A DNA stretch of 64,000 nt, taken from positions 45,771-109,770 of the forward strand of contig NZ_WHNQ01000026.1 in assembly GCF_009362785.1 (NCBI RefSeq), read 5' to 3'. A model generated the notes under the pieces. The model did no database searches and was not told the DNA's origin. It was given only the letters and a program-made list of their open reading frames with translations. The position numbers and the translations under genes are program-made. The first letter of the stretch is position 1. Every line of letters starts with the position of its first letter. Source of the DNA: Paraburkholderia atlantica. Its GTDB lineage: Bacteria; Pseudomonadota; Gammaproteobacteria; Burkholderiales; Burkholderiaceae. Of the stretch, positions 37,141 to 46,164 are shown in pieces.

Positions 37141-38157
37141 TCAAGCCGCCTGATTCGAGCCGAGCTGGAACGCCTCGGCGAGCAGTTCGTAGGAGCGCAG
37201 GCGGGCGCGATAGCTGCCCGCGACGGTCAATACCATCAGCTCGTCGGCCTGGAACTGCTGCTGCAAATCCGTGAGCCGCTCGGTCACGCGCTCAGGCGTG
37301 CCGATGATGCTGCGCGGCTTTTCGCGGTCGATCACGAGCTGTTCGCGCTCGCCATATTCCTGCGCGATCCCTTGCTCGATTGACGGAATCGGTTCGTTCA
37401 GGCCGTACGCCATCTGCACGCGACGCAGATCGACGGCTTTTTCGAGGTCCGCGGCTTCCTGCTCGGTGTCCGCGCAGATCACGAAGACGGCGGCAGCCAG
37501 ATACGGCTGCGACCCCTCGTGGCCAGGCTGGAAGCGCTCGCGATACGCCAGCGCGACCTGCTTGCCGAAATGCGCATTGATGAAGTGCGCGAACGAGAAG
37601 CGGATGCCGAGCTGCGCCGCGAGCAGACCGCCGAATTCGCTCGAGCCGAGCATCCACAGTTGCGGGCGCGTCTCGATCTGCGGCTGCAGCAGCACACCCT
37701 GCGCGAGATGATCGTCGGGAAGCGCGCCGTGCATCAGGCCGATCAGCTCGGCGACTTGCTGCGGAAATAGCTCGCCGCGATTGTATGCGCCGGCGGCGAC
37801 CGCCTGCGCGGTGCGCATGTCACCGCCCGGCGCGCGTCCGACGCCGAGATCGACGCGGTTCGGAAACAGCGCCTCGAGCATCATGAACTGCTCGGCGACT
37901 TTGAACGGGCTGTAGTACGGCAGCATGATGCCGCCCGAGCCGATGCGAATGCGTCTGGTCACGCTGCCGAGGCGCGCCAGCATCACCTCAGGGCACGGAT
38001 TCGACACGCCGCGCAGGCCGTGGTGCTCGGCGCACCAGTAGCGCGTGTAGCCGAGGTCGTCGGCGAGTTGCGCGAGTTCGACGGTCGCGGCGATCGCGTC
38101 CGCCACCGAATGGCCGGCGATCACCGGTGTTTGATCGAGCACGGAGAGTAGCGTCAT
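37141..38157 (-). CDS. LLM-class flavin-dependent oxidoreductase
   Basis: A 338-residue luciferase-like monooxygenase using FMN, of the YhbW/MsnO8 group. Landmarks: YWCAEHHGLRGVSNPCP near residue 40, GIMLPYYSPFKVAEQF, LFPNRVDLGVGRAPGGD and FVICADTEQEAA. The substrate is unknown. It lies 81 bp after coaBC, probably in the same run of co-directional genes. Confidence 0.93.
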   Translation of the reverse strand: MTLLSVLDQTPVIAGHSVADAIAATVELAQLADDLGYTRYWCAEHHGLRGVSNPCPEVMLARLGSVTRRIRIGSGGIMLPYYSPFKVAEQFMMLEALFPNRVDLGVGRAPGGDMRTAQAVAAGAYNRGELFPQQVAELIGLMHGALPDDHLAQGVLLQPQIETRPQLWMLGSSEFGGLLAAQLGIRFSFAHFINAHFGKQVALAYRERFQPGHEGSQPYLAAAVFVICADTEQEAADLEKAVDLRRVQMAYGLNEPIPSIEQGIAQEYGEREQLVIDREKPRSIIGTPERVTERLTDLQQQFQADELMVLTVAGSYRARLRSYELLAEAFQLGSNQAA

Positions 38158-38238
38158 GGCAGTGGTGCTCCAGATGATTCCGGTCGGCTAGCCGGGCAAA
38201 GGCGGCAGGGTCACACTGGCCCACCGCCGCTCGCACGT

Positions 38239-39456
38239 TCAGCCAACCGGACTGATGCCGGGCGGCACACGCTTCGCGATTTCCGCGATCAACGCGCGCG
38301 CCAGCGTCTGCTTGTCGGCGCGTGGCAGCTTCGTCGCGCGGCCTGCTTCGAACAGAATCACTTCATTGTCGTCGAGCCCGAACGTTTGCGGCCCCAGATT
38401 GCCGATCAACAGCGGCACGTTCTTGCGCGCGCGCTTTTCCTCGCCTTGGACCTCGAGATTGTCGCTTTCGGCGGCGAAGCCGACCGCGAACGGCGGCTTC
38501 GGCAGCCGGGCGACCGCGGCGAGGATGTCCGGATTCTCGACGAATGAAAAGCTCGGCAGCGTGCGCTCGGCGGTCTTCTTGATCTTCTGATCGCTGACGT
38601 GGTCGACGCGCCAGTCGGCCACCGCCGCGACGCCGATGAAGATGTCCGCCTCCACGACCGCGCGCATCACCGCGTCGTGCATCTGCTGCGCGGTCTGCAC
38701 GTCCTCGCGCAATACGCCCCACGGCGTTTCCAACGCGACCGGACCAGCCACCAGATGCACGTCGGCGCCGGCCTGCTGCGCGGCGCGCGCGAGCGCGAAG
38801 CCCATCTTGCCACTCGAGCGATTGGTGATACCGCGCACCGGGTCGAGGGGTTCGAAGGTCGGCCCGGCGGTCAGCAGCACGCGCCGGCCGGACAGGATTT
38901 TCGGCGCGAAGAACGACGCGATCGCTTCATAGGTCGCCGCCGCTTCGAGCATGCGGCCATCGCCGATCTCGCCGCAGGCCTGCGGGCCCGAATCGGGGCC
39001 GAGCACTTCGACGCCGTCCGCGCGCAATTGCGCGACGTTGCGTTGCGTGGCCGGGTTCTGCCACATCTGCCGGTTCATTGCCGGCACGACGAGCAGCGGG
39101 CAGTCGCGTGCGATGCACAGCGTCGACAGCAGATCGTCGGCCATGCCGTGCACGAGCTTGGCGAGGAAGTCGGTCGACGCCGGCGCGATCACGATCGCAT
39201 CCGCTTCGCGCGACAGATCGATGTGCGCCATGTTGTTCGGCACGCGTGCGTCCCACTGGCTCGTGTAGACCGGCCGGCCCGACAGCGCCTGCATCGTGAT
39301 TGGGGTGATGAACTGCGTGGCCGCTTCGGTCATGACGACCTGCACGGTCGCGCCTGCCTTGGTCAGCAGACGCGTGAGTTCGGCGATCTTGTAGCAGGCG
39401 ATGCCGCCCGTCATGCCGAGGACGAGGTGTTTGCCTGCGAGTTCAGCGGTTGCCAA
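38239..39456 (-). CDS. coaBC: bifunctional phosphopantothenoylcysteine decarboxylase / synthetase
   Basis: A CoA-biosynthesis enzyme, 405 residues. The N-terminal CoaC flavoprotein domain (1-190) has GMTGGIACYKIAEL, IAPASTDFLAKLVHGMADDL and VPAMNRQMW; the C-terminal CoaB domain (about 190-400) has TAGPTFEPLDPVRGITNRSSGKMG. The start codon is TTG at 39456, preceded by a strong GGAGG. It follows lspA by 127 bp. Confidence 0.97.
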   Translation of the reverse strand: MATAELAGKHLVLGMTGGIACYKIAELTRLLTKAGATVQVVMTEAATQFITPITMQALSGRPVYTSQWDARVPNNMAHIDLSREADAIVIAPASTDFLAKLVHGMADDLLSTLCIARDCPLLVVPAMNRQMWQNPATQRNVAQLRADGVEVLGPDSGPQACGEIGDGRMLEAAATYEAIASFFAPKILSGRRVLLTAGPTFEPLDPVRGITNRSSGKMGFALARAAQQAGADVHLVAGPVALETPWGVLREDVQTAQQMHDAVMRAVVEADIFIGVAAVADWRVDHVSDQKIKKTAERTLPSFSFVENPDILAAVARLPKPPFAVGFAAESDNLEVQGEEKRARKNVPLLIGNLGPQTFGLDDNEVILFEAGRATKLPRADKQTLARALIAEIAKRVPPGISPVG

Positions 39457-39583
39457 CGAAAGCCTCCGACAAAGCGTGATCGCGAGGCGGCGCGGGGGCG
39501 TAGCCCGTCGCCGTCGCCGCGCGTTTCAAACCGGACGTGAGGCGCGGCTTTCGCAATCGCGGCCGTGCCTTACGTCGGCGACG

Positions 39584-40090
39584 TTAGCGTGTGCCGCGCA
39601 CCCGCCGCAGCTCGTCGATCACGAGCAGGATCGCACCGATCGTGATCGCGCTGTCGGCGAGATTGAACGCCGGCCAGTGCCAGCCGCCCACGTGGAAATC
39701 GAGGAAGTCGATCACATGGCCGTATGCGAGCCGGTCGATCACATTGCCGAGCGCGCCGCCGAGAATCAGCGCGAGCGCCGTGCAGAACATTTTCTGCCCG
39801 CTATGCCGCTTGAGCAGGTAGCAGATCACGAGCGCCGCGACGACGCCGAGCGCGGTGAACGCCCAGCGCTGCCAGCCGCCCGCCATCGCGAGGAAGCTGA
39901 ACGCGGCGCCGCGGTTGAACACGAGAATCAGGTTGAAGAACGGCATGACCTCATGCGGCACACCATAGGCGAACACCTTGCGCACGGCGATTTTCGTCAG
40001 CTGGTCGAACAGGATGACGATCAGCGCGATGCCGAGCCAGGGTGCGAGCGAACCGCTTGCGGTGGACGTTTTCGACATGGTTCTCGCCAT
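39584..40090 (-). CDS. lspA: lipoprotein signal peptidase
   Basis: An aspartyl membrane protease that removes signal peptides from prolipoproteins, 168 residues, four membrane segments. The catalytic Asp pair is in GNVIDRLAYGHVIDF and FNLADSAITIGA. The ATG overlaps the ileS stop by one base (TAATG), so translation is coupled. An alternative ATG at 40078 has a weaker site. It belongs to the classical ribF-ileS-lspA order. Confidence 0.97.
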   Translation of the reverse strand: MARTMSKTSTASGSLAPWLGIALIVILFDQLTKIAVRKVFAYGVPHEVMPFFNLILVFNRGAAFSFLAMAGGWQRWAFTALGVVAALVICYLLKRHSGQKMFCTALALILGGALGNVIDRLAYGHVIDFLDFHVGGWHWPAFNLADSAITIGAILLVIDELRRVRGTR

Positions 40091-42927
40091 TATGCCGCGC
40101 TCCTCGTTTCGCCACCGCCGAACAGGTTGCTAAAGCAGCGGCCGCACAGCGACGGATGCTCGGCGTTCGCGCCGACGTCCGCGCGATAGTGCCAGCAGCG
40201 TTCGCACTTCAGGTACTTCGACGCGATTACTTCGACACCTTCGTCCGCTTCGCTGTCGACCTTGACGACGTTCGCCGCCGACGTGATCAGCACGAATTTC
40301 AGGTCGTCGCCGAGGCTCGCGAGCGCGTCGTAACGCGCGCCGCTCGCGCGGATTTCGACTTCCGCCTGCAGCGACGAGCCGATCAGGTTCGCGACCCGTG
40401 CCTCTTCGAGCGCCTTGGTCACGTCGCCGCGCACCGCGCGCAGCAGCGTCCACTTGTCGAGCAGCGCCCCCGCATTCGGCACGGCCGGGTACGCGTGGTA
40501 AGTCTCGGTGAAGATCGTTTCGCTGTTCGGCTGGAACACCTTCCACGCTTCTTCCGCGGTGAACGACAGGAACGGCGCCATCACGCGCAGCAGACCGTGG
40601 GCGATGTGGTAGAGCGCGGTCTGCGCCGAACGGCGCGCGACCGAATCCGCCGCGGTCGTGTACAGGCGGTCCTTCAGCACGTCGAGGTAGAAGCCGCCAA
40701 GGTCTTCCGAGCAGAACGTCTGCAGCTTGGCGACGACCGGGTGGAACTCGTACTTCTCGTAGTGCGCGAGGATGTCGTTCTGCAGATTCGCCGACAGCGC
40801 CACCGCGTAACGGTCGATCTCGAGCCAGTCGTCGACCGGACGCGCATGTTGCGCGAAGTCGAAGTCCGACAGGTTCGCGAGCAGGAAGCGCAGCGTGTTG
40901 CGGATACGGCGATAGCCTTCCGTCACGCGCTTCAGGATTTCCTCGGAGATCGCGAGCTCGCCCGAGTAGTCGGTCGACGCGATCCACAGGCGGATGATTT
41001 CCGCGCCGAGGCGGTTCGCCACTTCGTGCGGATCGATGCCGTTGCCGAGCGACTTGCTCATCTTGCGGCCTTCGCCGTCGACGGTGAAGCCGTGCGTGAG
41101 CAGCGCGTTGTAGGGCGGGCGGCCGTCGAGCATCGACGCCGTCAGCAACGATGAATGGAACCAGCCGCGATGCTGGTCCGAGCCTTCGAGGTACAGGTCG
41201 GCCGGGAATTGCAGCTCGTCCTTGTGCGAGCCGCGCAGCACGTGCCAGTGCGTGGTGCCCGAGTCGAACCACACGTCGAGCGTGTCGCGGTTCTTTTCGT
41301 ACAGATTGGCGTCGTCGCCGATCAGTTCGCGCGGATCGAGCGTCTGCCATGCCTCGATGCCTTCCTTCTCGACACGCTGCGCGACCTGTTCGAGCAACTC
41401 CAGCGTGCGCGGATGCAGCTCACCGGTTTCCTTGTGCACGAAGAACGCCATCGGCACGCCCCACTGGCGCTGGCGCGACAGCGTCCAGTCCGGGCGGTTC
41501 GCGATCATGCTGAAGAGGCGCTGCTTGCCCCACGACGGATAGAACGCCGTGTTCTCGATGCCTTCGAGCGCGGTCTCGCGCAGCGTCTTGTCGCCGTCGT
41601 TCGGCTTCACGTCCATGCCGGCGAACCACTGCGAAGTGGCGCGGTAGATGATCGGCGTCTTGTGGCGCCAACAGTGCATGTAGCTGTGCGTGTACTTTTC
41701 GGTGCGCAGTAGCGCGCCGGCGCCTTGCAGCGCCTCGACGATCTGCGGATTCGCCGCCCAGATCGACAGACCGCCGAACAGCGCGAGCGATTCGATGTAG
41801 CGGCCATCGCCCATCACCGGGTTGATGATGTCGGAGTCGGCCATGCCGTGCGATTTGCACGACACGAAGTCTTCCACGCCGTACGCCGGCGACGAGTGCA
41901 CGATGCCGGTGCCGGTTTCGGTCGTCACGTAGTCGCCGAGGTAGACCGGCGCGGTGCGCTTGTAGCCCGGATGCGCGGACGCGAGCGGGTGGTTGAAGCG
42001 CAGGTTCACGAGCTTTTCGCCCGGCGTCGTCGCGACGATCGTGCCTTCTAGGCCGTACAGCTTCAGGCATGCCTCGACGCGTTCTTCGGCGAGGATCAGC
42101 AGGCCGCGCGGCGTGTCGACGAGCGCGTAGACGATTTCTGGATGCAGGTTCAGCGCCTGGTTGGCGGGGATGGTCCACGGCGTGGTGGTCCAGATCACGA
42201 TGCCGCCTTCGTTGCGCGGCAGCGCGGCGAGGCCGAACGCCTGCGCGGTCTTCTCAGGTTCGGCGAAGCTGAACAGCACGTCGATGGTCGGATCGGTCTT
42301 GTCCTTGTACTCGACTTCCGCTTCAGCGAGCGCCGAGCCGCAGTCGAAACACCAGTTGACCGGCTTCAGGCCGCGGAACACGTAGCCCTTTTCCATGATT
42401 TTCGCGAGCGCGCGGATTTCGCCGGCTTCGTTCGCGAAGTTCATCGTCTTGTACGGATTGTCCCAGTCGCCGAGTACGCCCAGACGGCGGAAGCCGGCCT
42501 TCTGCTTCTCGATCTGCTCGGTCGCGTAGGCGCGCGCCTTCTGCATCACTTCGGCCGCCGGGAGCGACTTGCCGAACTGCTTTTCGATCTGGATTTCGAT
42601 CGGCATGCCGTGGCAGTCCCAACCCGGCACGTAGACCGCGTCGAAGCCCGCCAGATTGCGCGCCTTGACGATCATGTCCTTCAGGATCTTGTTCACCGCG
42701 TGGCCGAGGTGGATGTCGCCGTTCGCATACGGCGGGCCGTCGTGCAGGATGAACTTCGTGCGGCCCTTGGAGGCGGCGCGGATCTTGTCGTACACCTTGC
42801 GCTCCTGCCAGTCCTTGACCCATTGCGGCTCGCGCTTGGGCAGGTCGCCGCGCATCGGAAACGGCGTGTCGAGCAGGTTGACCGGGTAGCGGGACTGCGG
42901 TTTCGAATCGGCTTTCTTGTTGCTCAT
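40090..42927 (-). CDS. ileS: isoleucyl-tRNA synthetase
   Basis: A class I aminoacyl-tRNA synthetase, 945 residues. The HIGH-type motif HLGHAVNK and the KMSKS motif GRKMSKSLGNG are present. The CP1 editing domain lies between. The C-terminal zinc ribbon CERCWHYRAD...CGRCFSNL is intact. The start ATG at 42927 (MSNKKADSKPQ) is preferred; the open frame upstream to 43185 is Arg/Pro-rich and unlike the family. It is a bacterial-type enzyme with a full editing region. Confidence 0.98.
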   Translation of the reverse strand: MSNKKADSKPQSRYPVNLLDTPFPMRGDLPKREPQWVKDWQERKVYDKIRAASKGRTKFILHDGPPYANGDIHLGHAVNKILKDMIVKARNLAGFDAVYVPGWDCHGMPIEIQIEKQFGKSLPAAEVMQKARAYATEQIEKQKAGFRRLGVLGDWDNPYKTMNFANEAGEIRALAKIMEKGYVFRGLKPVNWCFDCGSALAEAEVEYKDKTDPTIDVLFSFAEPEKTAQAFGLAALPRNEGGIVIWTTTPWTIPANQALNLHPEIVYALVDTPRGLLILAEERVEACLKLYGLEGTIVATTPGEKLVNLRFNHPLASAHPGYKRTAPVYLGDYVTTETGTGIVHSSPAYGVEDFVSCKSHGMADSDIINPVMGDGRYIESLALFGGLSIWAANPQIVEALQGAGALLRTEKYTHSYMHCWRHKTPIIYRATSQWFAGMDVKPNDGDKTLRETALEGIENTAFYPSWGKQRLFSMIANRPDWTLSRQRQWGVPMAFFVHKETGELHPRTLELLEQVAQRVEKEGIEAWQTLDPRELIGDDANLYEKNRDTLDVWFDSGTTHWHVLRGSHKDELQFPADLYLEGSDQHRGWFHSSLLTASMLDGRPPYNALLTHGFTVDGEGRKMSKSLGNGIDPHEVANRLGAEIIRLWIASTDYSGELAISEEILKRVTEGYRRIRNTLRFLLANLSDFDFAQHARPVDDWLEIDRYAVALSANLQNDILAHYEKYEFHPVVAKLQTFCSEDLGGFYLDVLKDRLYTTAADSVARRSAQTALYHIAHGLLRVMAPFLSFTAEEAWKVFQPNSETIFTETYHAYPAVPNAGALLDKWTLLRAVRGDVTKALEEARVANLIGSSLQAEVEIRASGARYDALASLGDDLKFVLITSAANVVKVDSEADEGVEVIASKYLKCERCWHYRADVGANAEHPSLCGRCFSNLFGGGETRSAA

Positions 42928-43093
42928 GATGTGGGTGGCGGTGAATTCGTTTCTATGCGTAGCGGCGCGCGGATTGCGCGCTGCGCGAGGAGCGGGGCGC
43001 GCCCGGCAGGCGGCTCCGCGTGAAACCCGGACGCCCTTCGATGCACGCGGCGACGGTTCGTGCGGCGCGGCGCGCCGGCCCGAACCGCGGCGG

Positions 43094-44089
43094 TTATCTA
43101 ATTCGGTCGGTGGCCGAGGTGGCGAAACCGGTGGAACGGCTGCCCGACGTGCCGGCGCCGACCGCGGCGAACCATGCGCGCGCATTGGCGACGTCGCGCG
43201 CGATCGCGGCGGTCAGTGTTTCGAGGTCGACGAACTTCTCCTCGTCGCGCAGCTTCTTCAGAAATTCGACGCGCACGAGTTTGCCATACGCGTCGCCGTG
43301 CCAGTCGAGCAGGTGCACTTCGAGCAGCACGCGGCCGGAATCGTCGACGGTGGGGCGCAGGCCGAGGCTCGCGACGCCCGGCAGCGGGTGCTCGTCGATG
43401 CCGTGCACCTGTACGACGAAGATGCCGGCCAGAGCCGGACGCTTGTGCGCGATCGGCAGATTGAGCGTCGGAAAGCCGAGATCGCGGCCGAGCTTCATGC
43501 CATGGGTGACGTGGCCGCTGATCAGATAGTCGCGGCCGAGCGCGGCGCGCGCCGAGTCGAGGTCGCCCGCGACCAGCGCGGCGCGCACGCCCGAGCTCGA
43601 GATGCGCGCGCCCGACGGATCGGCGACGGTCGCCATCTGTTCGACTTCGAAGCCGTAATGCTTGCCGGCCTCGCGCAGCGACGCGAAATCGCCGGCCCGC
43701 TTCGCGCCGTAGCGGAAGTCGTCGCCGATCATGACCCAGCGCGCGTGCAGTCCGTTGACGATGATCCGCTCGACGAACGTATCAGGCGACTGGCTCGCGA
43801 ACGTGTGATTGAAGTGCTCGACGACGACCCGGTCGACGCCGTTGGTGCGCAGCGCCTCGAGCTTGTCGCGCAGCATCGCGATGCGCGGCGGTGCGCCGGC
43901 CGGGTTGAAGAACTCGCGCGGGTGCGGCTCGAAGGTCATCACGCAGACGGGCAGGCCGCGCGCGTTGGCGGCCGCGCGCACGTGCGCGAGCAGAGCCTGG
44001 TGGCCGCGGTGGACACCGTCGAAGTTGCCGATGGTCAGCGCGCACGGCGCGCGGCTCTCGGCATTGGGAAGACCGCGGAAGACTCTCAC
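43094..44089 (-). CDS. ribF: bifunctional riboflavin kinase / FAD synthetase
   Basis: Makes FMN and FAD, 331 residues. The N-terminal FMN-adenylyltransferase has IGNFDGVHRGHQ and the kinase half has HGMKLGRDLGFPTLNLP and LRPTVDDSGRVLLEVHLLDW. The start is a GTG at 44089 (MRVFRGLPNAES by family resemblance); the longer frame upstream is spurious. Divergent from purN, 129 bp apart. First gene of the ribF-ileS-lspA run. Confidence 0.96.
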   Translation of the reverse strand: MRVFRGLPNAESRAPCALTIGNFDGVHRGHQALLAHVRAAANARGLPVCVMTFEPHPREFFNPAGAPPRIAMLRDKLEALRTNGVDRVVVEHFNHTFASQSPDTFVERIIVNGLHARWVMIGDDFRYGAKRAGDFASLREAGKHYGFEVEQMATVADPSGARISSSGVRAALVAGDLDSARAALGRDYLISGHVTHGMKLGRDLGFPTLNLPIAHKRPALAGIFVVQVHGIDEHPLPGVASLGLRPTVDDSGRVLLEVHLLDWHGDAYGKLVRVEFLKKLRDEEKFVDLETLTAAIARDVANARAWFAAVGAGTSGSRSTGFATSATDRIR

Positions 44090-44218
44090 GATAGCGGGTT
44101 GCTGCGATTGCAATAGGGACGCGGGCAGGGTGCCGCAAAACAATCGATTATAAACGCTTGGCGCAACAGACGGCTGCGCGGTCGCGGTCGGGCGATTGCC
44201 GAATGATAAAATCCGCGC

Positions 44219-44872
44219 ATGAAAAAACTCGTCATCCTGATTTCCGGGCGGGGTAGCAACATGGAAGCCATCGTGCGCGCTTGCGCGAGCGAAGGCTGGC
44301 CGGCGCGGGTCGCCGCCGTGATTGCCAACCGTCCCGATGCCGCGGGGCTCGCATTCGCGGCATCGCACGGCATCGCCACGGCGGTGGTCGACCACCGCCA
44401 GTTTCCGGATCGCGACAGCTTCGACGCGGCGCTCGCCGAGCAGATCGACGCCATCGCGCCGGATCTAGTCGTGCTCGCGGGCTTCATGCGGGTGCTGACC
44501 GAGCGCTTCGTCGACCATTACGCCGGGCGCATGCTGAACGTGCATCCATCGCTGCTGCCGAGCTTTCCAGGCCTGAAGACTCACCAGCAGGCGCTCGACG
44601 CCGGCGTGCGGTTCCACGGCGCGTCGGTGCATTTTGTCACATCAAAGCTCGATCACGGGCCGATCGTCGTGCAGTCGGCCGTGCCTGTCGAGGCGGGCGA
44701 TACCGCACAGACGCTCGCCGCACGCGTGCTCGCCACCGAGCACATCATTTATCCACGCGCGGTGCGCTGGTTCGTCGAAGGGCGTCTCGCTCTGGACGGC
44801 TCGCGCGTCACGCTTACGCCGTCGGAGCCGCAATGGCTCTTTGCCGGTCACACCGCCGGAGAGGGCGCATGA
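44219..44872 (+). CDS. purN: phosphoribosylglycinamide formyltransferase
   Basis: A purine synthesis enzyme using 10-formyltetrahydrofolate, 217 residues. The active-site residues are in MLNVHPSLLPSFPGL (His) and TSKLDHGPI (Asp); the N-terminal loop is ISGRGSNMEAIV. Its stop overlaps the start of the RNA methyltransferase (ATGA). Confidence 0.97.
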   Translation: MKKLVILISGRGSNMEAIVRACASEGWPARVAAVIANRPDAAGLAFAASHGIATAVVDHRQFPDRDSFDAALAEQIDAIAPDLVVLAGFMRVLTERFVDHYAGRMLNVHPSLLPSFPGLKTHQQALDAGVRFHGASVHFVTSKLDHGPIVVQSAVPVEAGDTAQTLAARVLATEHIIYPRAVRWFVEGRLALDGSRVTLTPSEPQWLFAGHTAGEGA

Positions 44873-46128
44873 GATTGCATGGTTTCCTGATTGGACAAAC
44901 TGAAACGCTGCTGGCCGAAGTGCTGCGGCTAAACGGCCCCGCCGACGCCACCACGAGCCGCTTCTTCCGCGCGCATCCGAAGCTCGGCCACGCCGAGCGC
45001 GGCGTGATCGCCGAGGCGGTGTTCGCGGTGCTGCGCCGCCGGATGGAGTTCGCGCATCTGGCCGAAAGCGGCACCGGCAGCCCGGCGCGCCGCATGGCGC
45101 TGCTGGGCCTGATGCAGACGGTCGGACGTTCGGCGCTCAAGCCGTTCGTCAGCGAGGCCGAGGCGACGTGGCTCGAACACGTGTCGAAGATCGACCCGGA
45201 AAGCCTGCCGCTGCGGATTCGCCTGAATCTGCCCGACTGGATCTGCCAGGCTTTGAGCACGCGTTTCGAGGGTGCCGAACTCGCGCAGCTGGCCGCTGCG
45301 CTGAACTACCCGGCGCCGCTCGATCTGCGCGCGAACCCGATCAAGGCGAGCCGCGACGACGTGCTGGGCGCGCTGGCGAAGGCCGGCATCGAGGCGGGCG
45401 CGACGCCGTTCGCGCCGCTCGGCGTGCGCGTGGTCGGCAAGCCGGCATTGACGAAGCTCGACGCGTTCCAGCAGGGCTGGCTCGAAGTGCAGGACGAGGG
45501 CAGCCAGCTGCTCTGCTCGCTGGTCGCGCCGCGGCGCGGCGAGATGATCGTCGATTTTTGCGCCGGCGCGGGTGGCAAGACGCTGGCGCTCGGCGCGGCG
45601 ATGCGCTCGACCGGCCGGCTCTACGCGTTCGACATCTCCGAGCGGCGTCTCGCCAAGCTGAAGCCGCGGCTCGCGAGGAGCGGCCTGTCGAACGTGAACC
45701 CGGTGTTGATCGACAGCGAACACGACGCGAAGATCAAGCGTCTGGCTGGCAAGATCGACCGCGTGCTCGTCGATGCGCCATGCAGCGGCCTCGGCACGCT
45801 GCGCCGCAATCCGGACCTGAAGTGGCGCCAGTCGCCGGAGTCGATCGCCGAGCTGGTGCCGAAGCAGGCGTCGATTCTCGCGAGCGCGGCGCGGCTCGTG
45901 AAGAAGGGCGGGCGGCTCGTCTATGCGACGTGCTCGATTCTCGAAGCGGAAAACGAGGCGGTCGTGCAGCAGTTCCTCGCCGAGCACACTGATTTCGCGC
46001 TGGTGCCCGCGCGCGACGTGCTCGCCGAGCAGCGCATCGAGCTGGAGATGGGCGACTACCTGTCGCTGTGGCCGCACCGCCACGCGACCGACGGCTTCTT
46101 CGCCGCCGTGCTCGAGCGCCAGAGCTAG
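44869..46128 (+). CDS. RsmB/NOP family RNA m5C methyltransferase
   Basis: A 419-residue protein with an N-terminal NusB-like RNA-binding region (1-130) and a SAM-dependent methyltransferase core. The SAM motif is VDFCAGAGGKTLALGA and the catalytic Cys pair is in VDAPCSGLGTLRRNPDLKW and YATCSI. The product is 5-methylcytosine in RNA. It is coupled to purN by ATGA overlap. It is not adjacent to fmt or def, so probably a paralogue of RsmB proper. Confidence 0.95.
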   Translation: MRLHGFLIGQTETLLAEVLRLNGPADATTSRFFRAHPKLGHAERGVIAEAVFAVLRRRMEFAHLAESGTGSPARRMALLGLMQTVGRSALKPFVSEAEATWLEHVSKIDPESLPLRIRLNLPDWICQALSTRFEGAELAQLAAALNYPAPLDLRANPIKASRDDVLGALAKAGIEAGATPFAPLGVRVVGKPALTKLDAFQQGWLEVQDEGSQLLCSLVAPRRGEMIVDFCAGAGGKTLALGAAMRSTGRLYAFDISERRLAKLKPRLARSGLSNVNPVLIDSEHDAKIKRLAGKIDRVLVDAPCSGLGTLRRNPDLKWRQSPESIAELVPKQASILASAARLVKKGGRLVYATCSILEAENEAVVQQFLAEHTDFALVPARDVLAEQRIELEMGDYLSLWPHRHATDGFFAAVLERQS

Positions 46129-46164
46129 GCAAGCGGCTGCAGGCCGGCGCGCGCGGATTGGCCG

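Noticed and set aside
42928..43185. N-terminal extension of ileS
   Set aside because: The extra 86 residues are Arg/Pro-rich and unlike IleRS; the ATG at 42927 fits the family.
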